Of a DNA stretch of 41,619 nucleotides, positions 16,204 to 24,868 are shown piece after piece. Every line of letters begins with the position of its first letter. The stretch's first letter is position 1. The position numbers were made by a program, and so were the translations under genes. The stretch is from an uncultured Clostridia bacterium (lineage in GTDB: Bacteria; Bacillota; Clostridia; Christensenellales; Borkfalkiaceae), in contig CANQMQ010000014.1 of the NCBI GenBank assembly GCA_947625025.1, positions 1 through 41,619 on the forward strand, given 5' to 3'. The notes under the pieces are model-generated. The model did no database searches, was not told where the DNA came from, and worked only from the letters and a program-made list of their open reading frames with translations.

Positions 16204-17378
16204 TGTAAAAACTCCAAAATTCGTTGGCATGCGCGCGCAGTCTCTTCGAATGGCGCAAATGCTGTCAGTCTCAAATACCCCTCACCCCGTGCGCCAAAGC
16301 CGCTCCCCGGTGTCCCCACGATGTTCGCGCCATTTAGCAGGGCCTCGAAGAAGGTGTTGCTGTCTCCGAACAGGCATTTGAGCCATAGGTAGGGCGAATG
16401 AATGCCGCCCGTGTGCCAAATTCCAAGCGCTTTCAAACACGCTGAAATCATCGTTGCATTCCGCATGTAGTAGCGGATATTCTCTGCAATTTGCCGTTCC
16501 CCCTCTTCGGAGAGGGCGGCAACTGCCCCCATTTGGCTGATATAACTTGCGCCGTTGAACTTGGTGGCCTGCCTCCTTGCCCACATGGCATTGAGGGATA
16601 CGCCTTCCCTCTTGAGTTCATGCGGCACCACGGTATACCCACAGCGCACTCCCGTAAACCCCGCCGTCTTGGAGAGCGAACAAATTTCGATGGCGCACTC
16701 CCTCGCCCCTTCTATCTCGAAGATGCTGTGCGGGATCTTGGGGTCTGCAATATATGCCTCGTAGGCGGCATCGAAGAGAATCACGGCGCCCCTACCATTG
16801 GCATAATCCACCCATGCCCTGAGGCCCTCTCTATCGTATACGGCGCCCGTAGGATTGTTGGGGGAGCAGAGATAGATGAGATCGGCCTCCTGCCCTTCGG
16901 GAAGGGGCAAGAACCCGTTCTCCTCCGTGCCGTCCAAATACAAGATCTTCCTGCCCGCAAGCAGGTTGGAATCCCTGTATACGGGATAGACGGGATCGGG
17001 AACGAGGGCGGTGCACCTTTCGGAAAAGAGCTCAGAGAGGTTGCCGCAATCGGCCTTGGCGCCATCCGAAATGAAGATCTCCCCGCTTTCGAGAGTGACA
17101 TTTCGGCGGGTATATCGGCCCTTGACGGCCTCGATGAGGGCGGGATAGCCGCCCCCTGCGGGTGCGTAGCCTTTGAACGTCTCCGCGCGGGAGAGGTCCT
17201 CTACGGCCCTCTTCATCGCCTCCACCACGGCGGGCGGGAGCGGGCGGGTCACATCCCCCAAAGAGAGCTTTATCACATCACGTTCGGGATGTTCTTTGGT
17301 AAAAGCCGAAACCCTCCTTGCGACCTCGGTGAAGAGGTACTCCCCCTTGAGGGCAAGGAAATTGCGGTTGAGCTCCAT
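16200..17378 (-). CDS. dapL: LL-diaminopimelate aminotransferase
   Basis: Converts tetrahydrodipicolinate directly to LL-DAP with glutamate, bypassing the acyl-DAP steps. The 392-residue class I/II aminotransferase has the DapL-specific ISDGAKADCGNL (103-114), the PLP-contacting SPNNPTGAVYD (172-182) and the Schiff-base lysine K237 in CSLSKTAGFTGVRCGY. With Asd, DapA, DapB and DapF nearby it completes the aminotransferase route. No clear ribosome binding site precedes its ATG (the 18-base gap after pyrG is A/T-rich), so translation may depend on pyrG. Confidence 0.93.
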   Translation of the reverse strand: MELNRNFLALKGEYLFTEVARRVSAFTKEHPERDVIKLSLGDVTRPLPPAVVEAMKRAVEDLSRAETFKGYAPAGGGYPALIEAVKGRYTRRNVTLESGEIFISDGAKADCGNLSELFSERCTALVPDPVYPVYRDSNLLAGRKILYLDGTEENGFLPLPEGQEADLIYLCSPNNPTGAVYDREGLRAWVDYANGRGAVILFDAAYEAYIADPKIPHSIFEIEGARECAIEICSLSKTAGFTGVRCGYTVVPHELKREGVSLNAMWARRQATKFNGASYISQMGAVAALSEEGERQIAENIRYYMRNATMISACLKALGIWHTGGIHSPYLWLKCLFGDSNTFFEALLNGANIVGTPGSGFGARGEGYLRLTAFAPFEETARACQRILEFLQ

Positions 17379-17396
17379 ACAAAATCAAAAGAATAG

Positions 17397-18998
17397 TTAC
17401 TTCTTTTGTTGGTACGCGACCGCGGCTCTCACAAATTCGCGGAAGAGCGGGTGGGCGCAGTTGGGACGGGATTTGAATTCGGGATGGAATTGGACGCCGA
17501 CAAAGAAATCACAGCTATCCACTTCCACCGCTTCACAGAGGGCGCCATCGGGCGAGGTGCCCGCGATCTTCATGCCTGCCTTTTCGAAGGCGGCGCGGTA
17601 CTCGTTGTTGAATTCGAAGCGATGGCGGTGCCGCTCATAGACGAGGCTCTTGCCGTATGCCTCCATCAGGCGGCTTCCGAGGACGAGGCAGGGATAGGCG
17701 CCGAGGCGCATCGTGCCCCCCATCTTCACCCCGTACTGATCGGGCATCAAGTCTATCACGGAATGCTTGCCCTCGGGGAAGAACTCGGAGGAGTTGGCAT
17801 CCTCGATGCCGAGCACGTCTCTCGCATATTCAATGACGGCTACCTGCATGCCGAGGCAGATCCCGAGGTATGGAATGTTGTGTTCCCGCGCATAGCGGCA
17901 GGCCGCGATCTTCCCCTCGATGCCGCGTACGCCGAAGCCTCCCGGGATGAGGACGCCGTCTACTCCACAAAGCACGGCCCCGACGTTGGCCTCCGTCAGC
18001 TTTTCGGTATCCACCCATTCGATCTCCACCTTGGCATCCGTCTCGTAGCCGCCGTGCGCAAGCGCTTCGGCGACGGAGAGATAGGCGTCGTGGAGCTGAA
18101 CGTACTTCCCGCACAGGGCGATTTTCACCGTCTTGCTCCGTGCATGCACGCGGGCAAGCATCTCCTCCCATTCGGTGAGGTCGATGGTACGCGGGTCGAG
18201 GCGGAGGATGTTGCAGACGAGGGTGGAAAGATTGCTCTTTTCGAGCATCAACGGCGCCTCATAGAGCACGGGAACGGTGAGGTTCTCGATACAGCATGCG
18301 GGCGAGACGTTGCAGAACATCGCGATCTTTTCGCGGATGGAATCGGGCATCGGGGCATCGACGCGGGCGATGATGATGTCCGGGAAGATACCCATGCCCT
18401 GCAATTCCTTTACGGAGTGCTGGGTGGGCTTGCTCTTGAATTCGCAGGAGCCCGAGATATAGGGCACGAGGGTGACGTGGATGAAACAGCAGTTCTCCCT
18501 GCCCACTTCGCGGGCGACCTGACGGATGGCCTCGAGGAAGGGTTGGCTCTCGATGTCGCCCGTCGTCCCCCCGATCTCCGTAATGACGATATCGGCCTTG
18601 GTCGCCTTGCCTACTTGGTAAATAAAGGATTTTATCTCATTGGTGATGTGGGGAATGACTTGCACGGTCTGCCCGAGGTATTCCCCCGCCCGCTCCTTGG
18701 TGAGGACGTTCCAATACACCTTCCCCGTGGTGAGGTTGGAGAACTTGTTGAGGTCCTCATCGATGAAGCGCTCGTAGTGTCCGAGATCGAGATCGGTCTC
18801 TGCGCCGTCCTCGGTGACGAATACTTCCCCGTGCTGATAGGGGCTCATGGTGCCCGGGTCGATGTTGATATAGGGATCGAGCTTTTGGGAGGCCACTTTA
18901 TAGCCCCGCATCTTGAGAAGCCTGCCGAGCGATGCCGCGGTGATGCCCTTCCCGAGCCCCGATACAACGCCGCCCGTCACAAAGATGTATTTCGTCAT
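17397..18998 (-). CDS. pyrG: CTP synthase
   Basis: Aminates UTP to CTP using ATP and glutamine. The 533-residue protein has the synthetase domain ([20 protein letters not shown] at 3-22, then the [20 protein letters not shown] region) and a class I glutamine amidotransferase domain with the nucleophile in [11 protein letters not shown] and the late His-Glu pair FHPEF. The ATG at 18998 follows GGGGGTG; a GTG two codons upstream is less likely. It starts 10 bases after dapF, with no promoter or PyrR site between them, so CTP synthesis is tied to the purA promoter. Confidence 0.97.
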   Translation of the reverse strand: MTKYIFVTGGVVSGLGKGITAASLGRLLKMRGYKVASQKLDPYINIDPGTMSPYQHGEVFVTEDGAETDLDLGHYERFIDEDLNKFSNLTTGKVYWNVLTKERAGEYLGQTVQVIPHITNEIKSFIYQVGKATKADIVITEIGGTTGDIESQPFLEAIRQVAREVGRENCCFIHVTLVPYISGSCEFKSKPTQHSVKELQGMGIFPDIIIARVDAPMPDSIREKIAMFCNVSPACCIENLTVPVLYEAPLMLEKSNLSTLVCNILRLDPRTIDLTEWEEMLARVHARSKTVKIALCGKYVQLHDAYLSVAEALAHGGYETDAKVEIEWVDTEKLTEANVGAVLCGVDGVLIPGGFGVRGIEGKIAACRYAREHNIPYLGICLGMQVAVIEYARDVLGIEDANSSEFFPEGKHSVIDLMPDQYGVKMGGTMRLGAYPCLVLGSRLMEAYGKSLVYERHRHRFEFNNEYRAAFEKAGMKIAGTSPDGALCEAVEVDSCDFFVGVQFHPEFKSRPNCAHPLFREFVRAAVAYQQKK

Positions 18999-19008
18999 AT
19001 GCACCCCC

Positions 19009-19851
19009 TTATACTTCCGTCTCTCCCCAGAATGCCACTTCGGCGGGGCCCGTCAAATATACTTCTTCCTCCGCGTAGAGCACCGTGAGGTCCCCTCCCC
19101 TCAGATGGACGGTGATGGGCTCCTCTTCCTCCGCTTGGCCCGTGAGCACTGCCGCGACTGCCGCCGCACATGCCCCCGTTCCGCAGGCAAGGGTCTCCCC
19201 GCTTCCCCGCTCCCATACGCGCAGTTTGAGCTCGTTTTTACGGATCACCTGCACGAATTCGGTATTTACGCCTTCGGGAAATACGGGATGGTCCTCGAAG
19301 TACGGCCCGATGCTCTCAAGAGGGATGAGATCGGGGTCGTCTCCGAACACCACGCAGTGGGGATTGCCCATCGAGAGGCAGGTGACTTCATACGTCCCCT
19401 CCCCCGCATTCATGGGAGCATTTACGACGGCGCCCTTCCCCGAAAACAGGGAGGGAATATGCTTGGGTTCAAAGATGGGCTTGCCCATCTCTACGGTCAC
19501 CGAGGTTACCCTCTCCCCGTCTAAAAAGAGGCGGAGGGTACGGATGCCCGCGGGCGTCTCCACGGTCAGTTTTTCCCGTTTTACGCCCTTGTACTCATAG
19601 AGAAATTTTCCGACGCAACGGATACCGTTTCCGCACATCTTCCCCTCGCTGCCATCCGCATTGAACATGCGCATCCTGCAATCCGCAACTTCGGATGGAA
19701 GAATCAAGATGATGCCGTCTCCCCCCACCGAAAGGTGCCTATTTGAGAGGCGCATCGCGAGCGCATGCGGGTCCTCGGGGACCCACGAAGAGCAATCGAA
19801 GAAGATATAGTCGTTGCCGATGCCGTGCATCTTGATAAATGGTCGAATCAT
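19009..19851 (-). CDS. dapF: Diaminopimelate epimerase
   Basis: Cofactor-independent racemisation of LL-DAP to meso-DAP for peptidoglycan and lysine. The 280-residue protein has the two catalytic cysteines in MCGNGIRC (C73) and [12 protein letters not shown] (C223), plus the opening [15 protein letters not shown]. Length is typical. Its start overlaps the purA stop (ATGA). Confidence 0.97.
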   Translation of the reverse strand: MIRPFIKMHGIGNDYIFFDCSSWVPEDPHALAMRLSNRHLSVGGDGIILILPSEVADCRMRMFNADGSEGKMCGNGIRCVGKFLYEYKGVKREKLTVETPAGIRTLRLFLDGERVTSVTVEMGKPIFEPKHIPSLFSGKGAVVNAPMNAGEGTYEVTCLSMGNPHCVVFGDDPDLIPLESIGPYFEDHPVFPEGVNTEFVQVIRKNELKLRVWERGSGETLACGTGACAAAVAAVLTGQAEEEEPITVHLRGGDLTVLYAEEEVYLTGPAEVAFWGETEV

Positions 19852-21122
19852 CTCAGTTTGACGACCGCATCCCGTTCGGCACCCACTGCAACGTAAGAAA
19901 TTTTACACTTGCATGCCTCTTCGATATAGCGGACGTAATCGAGCGCTTCCTTGGGAAGCTCCTCCTTCTTTCTGCAATGGGAGATATCGGTATGCCACCC
20001 CTTCACTCGCTCGAAGATGGGTTTACAGCGATCGAGGGCATCCGGATACGGGAATTCGTGAATGACTTTGCCGTCGAGCTCGTAGGCGGTGCAAACTTCG
20101 ATTTCCTCATAGATGGAGAGGATATCGAGCTTAGTGAGCACCACTTCATCCGCCCCCTGGCAGCGGATGCCGTAGGAGGAGGCCACGACGTCGAAGGGGC
20201 CCACTCTTCTCGGCCTGCCCGTGGCGGCGCCGTATTCCCCGCCCGCGGCACGGAGCGCTTCGGCCTTCTCGCCGAAATATTCCGCCGTGAAGGGGCCTTC
20301 GCCGACGCAGGTGGAGTATGCCTTCATCACGCCCACCGATTTATCGAGCTTGAGGTTGGGCACTCCCGCCCCGATGGGCGCGTATGCCGCGATCGTCGAA
20401 GAGCTTGAGGTATACGGATAGATGCCGTAATCGATATCGCGGAGGGCGCCGAGCTGGGCCTCGAATAAAATTTCCTTGCCCGCGGCATTGGCCTCATGGA
20501 GCAGGAGCCCCGTATCGCAAATGTAGTCCTTCAAGGGCAACCCGTACCTTTCAAAGTATTCTATAACTTCGGAAGTTGTGATAGGCGCATGGCCGTAGCC
20601 CTTCTCCACCGTGAGATTTTTCCAGGTGACGATATCCTCAATGCGGGCCTTCATCCGCTCGAAATCGAGCAATTCCCCCATGCGGAATGCCTTCTTCATG
20701 TACTTATCCGCATACACGGGCGCGATGCCCCTTCGGGTGGAGCCGAATTTCTTATCGGCGAGCCTCTCCTCTTCGAGGCAATCCATGAGGACGTGGTAGG
20801 GCATCGTAATGACGGCCCGATCGCTTATTTTGAGGTTTTCGGGGGTAATGACGACTCCCTTTTCACGGAGCCGCCCCACTTCCTCGGTGAGATGCTTGAT
20901 GTCGATCACCATGCCCGCTCCGAGGACGTTAATAACGTTCTCCCGCAGGATGCCCGAGGGGAGCAGGTTGAGCACGAATTTGCCCCGCTCGTTGATGACG
21001 GTGTGGCCCGCGTTGTTTCCCCCCTGATAGCGGCAGACGATATCGGCATGCTCGGAGAGCATATCCACCATCTTGCCCTTGCCTTCATCTCCCCAATTGA
21101 TGCCGCAGACGGATATCAGCAT
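19848..21122 (-). CDS. purA: Adenylosuccinate synthetase
   Basis: GTP-dependent conversion of IMP and aspartate to adenylosuccinate, first step to AMP. The 424-residue protein has the P-loop-like NWGDEGKGKMVD (9-20), QGGNNAGHTV and the nucleotide motif near the C-terminus. The ATG at 21122 is chosen because AGGAG is seven bases upstream; two in-frame ATGs further upstream are too close to or beyond that site. First gene of the six-gene operon with dapF, pyrG, dapL, malQ and mscL. Confidence 0.97.
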   Translation of the reverse strand: MLISVCGINWGDEGKGKMVDMLSEHADIVCRYQGGNNAGHTVINERGKFVLNLLPSGILRENVINVLGAGMVIDIKHLTEEVGRLREKGVVITPENLKISDRAVITMPYHVLMDCLEEERLADKKFGSTRRGIAPVYADKYMKKAFRMGELLDFERMKARIEDIVTWKNLTVEKGYGHAPITTSEVIEYFERYGLPLKDYICDTGLLLHEANAAGKEILFEAQLGALRDIDYGIYPYTSSSSTIAAYAPIGAGVPNLKLDKSVGVMKAYSTCVGEGPFTAEYFGEKAEALRAAGGEYGAATGRPRRVGPFDVVASSYGIRCQGADEVVLTKLDILSIYEEIEVCTAYELDGKVIHEFPYPDALDRCKPIFERVKGWHTDISHCRKKEELPKEALDYVRYIEEACKCKISYVAVGAERDAVVKLR

Positions 21123-21140
21123 ACACATTCTCCTTCCGTA

Positions 21141-21165
21141 TGGGCAAAACTTCAAATTTTGCCCA
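21141..21165 (-). promoter_or_regulatory. Hairpin in the purA leader
   Basis: Perfect nine-base stem (TGGGCAAAA at 21141-21149 with 21157-21165), seven-base loop, in the 52-base leader just upstream of the ribosome binding site. No T-run follows, so it is not a terminator; it may be an operator or translational control element. Confidence 0.55.
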
Positions 21166-21180
21166 ACAAAATTACGTTTT

Positions 21181-21210
21181 ATTATACTATATATTGCCTC
21201 TGATTGTCAA
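21181..21210 (-). promoter_or_regulatory. Promoter of the purA operon
   Basis: Minus strand: -35 TTGACA (21205-21210), 18-base spacer, -10 TATAAT (21181-21186). Start near 21174. Confidence 0.85.
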
Positions 21211-21333
21211 GCAGGTTTATAGCCTTTCCGTAAACATTCTATTGAAGAACGTATGAAGAGCGTATTTGGAGGGCGGAATCCGATAAAGTAAGAAAAAATT
21301 GTTCTTTTTATGCTTTTATTTCACAAAAAGGTA

Positions 21334-21362
21334 TTGACTTTTCCGCTCCCGAGGTGTAAAAT
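21334..21362 (+). promoter_or_regulatory. Promoter of the zinc-ribbon Nudix gene
   Basis: -35 TTGACT (21334-21339), 17-base spacer, -10 TAAAAT (21357-21362). Start near 21369, leader of about 20 bases with GGAGG. The stretch 21211-21333 between the divergent promoters shows nothing recognisable. Confidence 0.8.
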
Positions 21363-21388
21363 AAACCAAAAAACGGGAGGAGAATGCG

Positions 21389-21880
21389 ATGTTTTGCAGG
21401 GACTGCGGCGAAAAGCTGTCACTTCGGTTTATGGAAAACGAAGGCCTTGTGCCCTACTGCGACAAATGCGGAAAGTTCAAATTTCCCTTCTTCCCCGTAG
21501 CCGTTTCTATGGTCGTCGTCAACAGGGAAGGCAGTAAAATTTTACTTGCCCGCCACGCAGGGGATGAGGACTTCAAGCTGTTTGCGGGGTATATCAAGAA
21601 GGGTGAAAGCGCGGAAAAGACCATTCCGCGCGAACTCAGGGAGGAGACCCGCCTTACGGCGATCCGTTGGAAGTACCTCTGTTCACGCTACCACGACGCA
21701 AAGGATATCCTGATGCTCGGGTTCATCGTCACCGCCGATGAGGGTGAGATGAGCTTCAATGAGGAGATCTCCGAGGCGCGTTGGTGCACCTTTGAGGGAG
21801 CAAAAGAGATCATTCGCAAGAATTCGACGGCGGAGTATTTCTTGAATGCCGCCATTTCCGAACTTTCGAGAAAGAAGTAA
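21389..21880 (+). CDS. Nudix hydrolase with N-terminal zinc ribbon
   Basis: A 163-residue protein. Two CxxC pairs (CRDCGE at 3-8 and CDKCGK at 24-29) form a zinc ribbon as in NudC-type NADH pyrophosphatases. The Nudix box GYIKKGESAEKTIPRELREE (about 67-86) keeps the catalytic REx(x)EE core, but the usual Gly after EE-x is Arg (EETRL). It likely hydrolyses a nucleoside diphosphate derivative; NADH is possible, but it is shorter than true NudC (about 260 residues). It is a single-gene unit with its own promoter and a terminator. Confidence 0.88.
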   Translation: MFCRDCGEKLSLRFMENEGLVPYCDKCGKFKFPFFPVAVSMVVVNREGSKILLARHAGDEDFKLFAGYIKKGESAEKTIPRELREETRLTAIRWKYLCSRYHDAKDILMLGFIVTADEGEMSFNEEISEARWCTFEGAKEIIRKNSTAEYFLNAAISELSRKK

Positions 21881-21916
21881 CCGTTCTGCCGCGGCACTGC
21901 GGCAAAAATCACCATG

Positions 21917-21943
21917 AAAAAATCCCCGCACGGGGGATTTTTT
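21917..21943. terminator. Bidirectional terminator between Nudix gene and yebC
   Basis: Eleven-base arms AAAAAATCCCC (21917-21927) and its complement (21933-21943). A-rich and T-rich flanks serve both converging genes. Confidence 0.88.
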
Positions 21944-21965
21944 CGTATTTAGGGGTCTCCCCCGT

Positions 21966-22706
21966 TTATTCCTCTTCCTCGTCCTCGGGAAGGTCTACAT
22001 TGTGGTAGACTTCCTGCACGTCGTCGTTCTCATCGAGCTTTTCAAGCATCTTGGTGAACTGCTCGAGTTTCTCCCCCTCGAGGGTGATCTTGCTCTGCGG
22101 GATCATGGTAATTTCCGCCTGCATGAAGGTGAGGCCCTTCCCTTCGAGATACTTTCTCGCCTCCGAGAATGCCTCTGCGGAGGTGTACACTTCGAAGGCG
22201 TCCTCCCCCGCTACGACGTCGTCCGCACCCGCCTCGATGGCGTATTCGGTGACTTCGTCCTCGGAGAGATCGGGCGTGCGCTCAATGACGATGTAGCCCT
22301 TGTTATCGAACATGTACGAGACGCAACCCGTCATGCCGAGGGAGCCGCCGCACTTAGACATGATGGAACGCACGTCCCCCGCGGTGCGGTTGATATTATC
22401 GGTAAGCGTCGTGATAATGACGGCGGAGCCGCCCACGCTGTACCCCTCATAGGTGAGCTCTTTGAATTCCTTGCCCGCGAGTTCGCCCGCCGCCCGCTTG
22501 ATGGCGCGCTCGATGTTGTCGTTGGGCATGTTCGCCGCCTTCGCCTTTGCAATGACGTCTGCGAGCTTGGAGTTGGTGGAAGGGTTGGGATTGCCCTTTG
22601 CCGCAACGGCAATCTCCTTGCCGATCTTGGTAAACAGCCGTCCGCGTGCCGCGTCCGCCTTCCCCTTCTTTGCCTGTATGTTGTGCCATTTGCTATGACC
22701 GCTCAT
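21966..22706 (-). CDS. YebC/PmpR-family protein (transcription/translation factor)
   Basis: A 246-residue protein opening with the family signature GHSKWHNIQAKKGKADAARG (3-22), then FTKIGKEI and IERAIKRAAG, and ending in an acidic tail. YebC proteins were described as DNA-binding regulators; more recent work on one subgroup shows relief of ribosome stalling at proline stretches. Which applies here cannot be told from sequence. It overlaps the trmH stop by four bases (ATGA) and ends the translation-factor cluster. Confidence 0.95.
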   Translation of the reverse strand: MSGHSKWHNIQAKKGKADAARGRLFTKIGKEIAVAAKGNPNPSTNSKLADVIAKAKAANMPNDNIERAIKRAAGELAGKEFKELTYEGYSVGGSAVIITTLTDNINRTAGDVRSIMSKCGGSLGMTGCVSYMFDNKGYIVIERTPDLSEDEVTEYAIEAGADDVVAGEDAFEVYTSAEAFSEARKYLEGKGLTFMQAEITMIPQSKITLEGEKLEQFTKMLEKLDENDDVQEVYHNVDLPEDEEEE

Positions 22707-23479
22707 ATTCCTATCTCCTTGTTCTTTTTCAAAAAATACATCAGAATGCCCGCCGAAACTGCCGCATTCAGGCTCTCTACGCCCCCTTCCATCGGAATGG
22801 AGACGGTGTACTTTGCCCGCGCTCTCACCTGCTCCGAGAGGCCGTTGCCCTCATTGCCGATACACAGGCAGAAGACTTCGGGCGGCGTAAACGGAAATAC
22901 GCTCTCCCCATCCATATCCGCCGCGATCATGGGCACCCCATCGAGGGCGGGAAGCAGCTGCTCCCTCGTTCCCCGCATGAGCTTCGTGCGGAACACGCCG
23001 GACATGGAAGCCCTTACGCTCTTGGGCGCATACGGATCCGCACAGTCGGCAAGGTAAATTTCACGGTACCCAGCCGCAGCCGCAGTCCGCAGGATGGCCC
23101 CCACATTGGCGGGGTCTGCAACGCCGTCCAAAAAGAGGCAACTCTTCTCGGGAGGGGCGATTTCGGTTTGCGGGATCTTCACTTCGGCGGCGATGCCCTG
23201 CGGCGTCTTTTCATCGCAGACGGCGCGGAAGGCATCTTCCCCCAAGAGGAGAACTTCTCTCCCCTTCCATTTGGCTTTGAAGGCATCGGTCTCCGCAAGG
23301 GCAAGGCGCTCTTCGGTTGCGAGGAGGGCGACGCGCACGATCTCCATGCCGCTCTCCGCGCATTCCGTAACCATCTTATCCCCCTCGACGAGGAAGGTCC
23401 CCCTCTCCCGCCTGCCCTTCTTCTCCTTGAGGGAAGCGAGCTCGCGTACGGCAGGGTTGCGCTTGGAAACAATTACCAT
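22703..23479 (-). CDS. TrmH/SpoU-family RNA 2'-O-methyltransferase
   Basis: A 258-residue SPOUT methyltransferase. The N-terminal substrate-binding segment (RNPAVRELASLKEKKGRRER, about 7-26, then FLVEGDKMV) is of the L30e-like type, and the three SpoU motifs follow: DGVADPANVGAILRTA, LCIGNEGNGLS and VSIPMEGGVESLNAAVSAGI. It methylates a ribose in rRNA or tRNA; the target is not predictable. The ATG at 23479 has no usable ribosome binding site and follows directly on the terminator that ends the rplT operon, so its expression should be low or need read-through. Confidence 0.92.
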   Translation of the reverse strand: MVIVSKRNPAVRELASLKEKKGRRERGTFLVEGDKMVTECAESGMEIVRVALLATEERLALAETDAFKAKWKGREVLLLGEDAFRAVCDEKTPQGIAAEVKIPQTEIAPPEKSCLFLDGVADPANVGAILRTAAAAGYREIYLADCADPYAPKSVRASMSGVFRTKLMRGTREQLLPALDGVPMIAADMDGESVFPFTPPEVFCLCIGNEGNGLSEQVRARAKYTVSIPMEGGVESLNAAVSAGILMYFLKKNKEIGI

Positions 23480-23484
23480 AATGC

Positions 23485-23513
23485 AAAAAAGCCCTTCACG
23501 GAAAGGCTTTTTT
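23485..23513 (-). terminator. Terminator/attenuator between rplT and trmH
   Basis: Thirteen-base arms (23485-23497 and 23501-23513) with one mismatch or G-U pair, ending in six T's on the minus strand. The U-run ends five bases before the trmH ATG. Confidence 0.85.
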
Positions 23514-23519
23514 TGTTGG

Positions 23520-23870
23520 TTAAAGGGCCGCCTTCGCCTTCCCGCAGAGGGTGGCGAACGCATTCTTATCGCTGACGGCGAGCTCGGAGAGGGACTTGCG
23601 GTTGAGTTCGATCCCCGCAAGCTTGAGACCGTGCATCAGCTTGGAATAGGAGAGACCGTTTACGCGCGCTTCGGCGTTGATACGGGCGATCCAAAGGCTT
23701 CTCATATCGCGCTTTCTTCTCTTTCTGCCGACATAGGCATACTGCAAAGACTTCATCACCGCCTGGCGTGCAATGCGGTAATTCTTGCTCTTGCAGCCGA
23801 AATACCCCTTTGCGAGACGGAAGATCTTTCTGCGCTTCTTCACTGCATTTACTGTTCTCTTAATACGCAT
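23520..23870 (-). CDS. rplT: 50S ribosomal protein L20
   Basis: A 116-residue, strongly basic early-assembly protein with the typical opening [20 protein letters not shown] and [17 protein letters not shown] lies seven bases upstream. In Firmicutes L20 represses its own infC-rpmI-rplT operon by binding the leader, and a leader with an attenuator is present here. Confidence 0.98.
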   Translation of the reverse strand: MRIKRTVNAVKKRRKIFRLAKGYFGCKSKNYRIARQAVMKSLQYAYVGRKRRKRDMRSLWIARINAEARVNGLSYSKLMHGLKLAGIELNRKSLSELAVSDKNAFATLCGKAKAAL

Positions 23871-23885
23871 CTTCGTTTCCTCCCG

Positions 23886-24086
23886 TTAGTCCTTATAAGG
23901 GATCATGTTCTTTACCGTCTTTTCCTGCGTCGAGGAGACGAGGACGACCTGGCGGAGACTTCTCTTTCTCTTTCTGTTCTTGGTTTCTGCCTTATGGTTC
24001 TTGCCGCCGTGGGGACGGTTTACCTTCCCCGACCCGGTAAGCCAGAAGCGCTTCTTGGAACCGCTGTGCGATTTCTGCTTGGGCAT
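23886..24086 (-). CDS. rpmI: 50S ribosomal protein L35
   Basis: A 66-residue basic protein with the family pattern KQKSHSGSKKRFWLTGSGKV and KNRKRKRSLR. The start at 24086 has GGAGG eight bases upstream; the longer frame adds five unlikely residues. It sits between infC and rplT in the universal order. Confidence 0.98.
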   Translation of the reverse strand: MPKQKSHSGSKKRFWLTGSGKVNRPHGGKNHKAETKNRKRKRSLRQVVLVSSTQEKTVKNMIPYKD

Positions 24087-24117
24087 TGTTGTATCCTCCA
24101 ATTTACGTTTTCGAAAT

Positions 24118-24636
24118 TTATTTCTTTGCGGGGCCGAGGATCAGGATGAGGTTACGGCCCTCCAAGTTCAAGGGCTTCTCGATCACCGAGATCTCCTTCA
24201 GCGTCTCGCAGAAGTTCATAATGACATCGCGGGCAAGGTTGGCGTGTGCCATTTGCCTTCCACGGAGGCGGATAGACACCTTCACCTTGTTGCCCTGCTC
24301 CAAAAATTTGGTGGCCTGCTTGGCTTTGACGTTCAGATCCCCTACGTCGATCGTCATGGAGAGCTGGACCTCTTTGAGCTCTACGACCTTTTGGTTACGC
24401 CTGTTCTCCTTCTCCTTCTTCGCCTGTTCGAACTTGAACTTGCCGTAATCCATGATCTTGCAGACGGGCGGCACGGCGTTGGGGGAAATTTTTACGAGGT
24501 CGAGCCCCTCATCTTCGGCAAGGCGGAGCGCCTCCCGTGCGGACATGACGCCGAGCATTTCACCTGTCCGGGAAATTACGCGCACTTCGCGGTCGCGGAT
24601 CTCCCCATTCGTCTGAATTTGATTTTTAACTGCCAT
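24118..24636 (-). CDS. infC: Translation initiation factor IF-3
   Basis: Prevents premature subunit joining and checks the start codon. The 172-residue protein has the N-terminal domain (EALRLAEDEGLDLVKISPNA), the linker with KIMDYGKFKFEQ and the C-terminal domain (KVKVSIRLRGRQMAHANLA). The ATG has GGGAGG upstream. First gene of the infC-rpmI-rplT operon behind a 150-base attenuated leader. Confidence 0.98.
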   Translation of the reverse strand: MAVKNQIQTNGEIRDREVRVISRTGEMLGVMSAREALRLAEDEGLDLVKISPNAVPPVCKIMDYGKFKFEQAKKEKENRRNQKVVELKEVQLSMTIDVGDLNVKAKQATKFLEQGNKVKVSIRLRGRQMAHANLARDVIMNFCETLKEISVIEKPLNLEGRNLILILGPAKK

Positions 24637-24787
24637 ATTCCTCCCGGGAAAATAAAAATAACGGGTTTCGCAAGAGCAAAACCCGAAATCATCCCAAAAT
24701 GACGCGCAAAACCATGCGTTTCACCTGAAAAAATCTTGACCCGTAAACCGTGAGGCGTACGGAGAGAAGGGTCTGCTTCTGCTTTAC
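24637..24787 (-). promoter_or_regulatory. L20-type leader with intrinsic attenuator upstream of infC
   Basis: The region from the predicted transcription start to infC contains a ten-base stem (24662-24671 and 24676-24685, one G-U) with loop tctt, followed on the minus strand by a T-rich tract, so it is a terminator that ends about 25 bases before infC. Position and operon match the L20-responsive leader known from Bacillus; the upstream part pairing with itself as an antiterminator was not resolved by eye. Confidence 0.75.
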
Positions 24788-24793
24788 TGCATA

Positions 24794-24822
24794 AGAATAC
24801 CACACTTCTCCCCGCTTGTCAA
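24794..24822 (-). promoter_or_regulatory. Promoter of infC-rpmI-rplT
   Basis: Minus strand: -35 TTGACA (24817-24822), 17-base spacer, -10 TATTCT (24794-24799). Start near 24787. Confidence 0.85.
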
Positions 24823-24868
24823 CTGTTTTTCAGCCCCTCATGCGATTTTTACAACTTTTTCAAAAGTC

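Noticed and set aside
16200-17378. Generic aspartate aminotransferase instead of DapL
   Set aside because: The ISDGAKADCGNL motif is characteristic of LL-DAP aminotransferase and the DAP genes nearby lack any succinylase or acetylase route.
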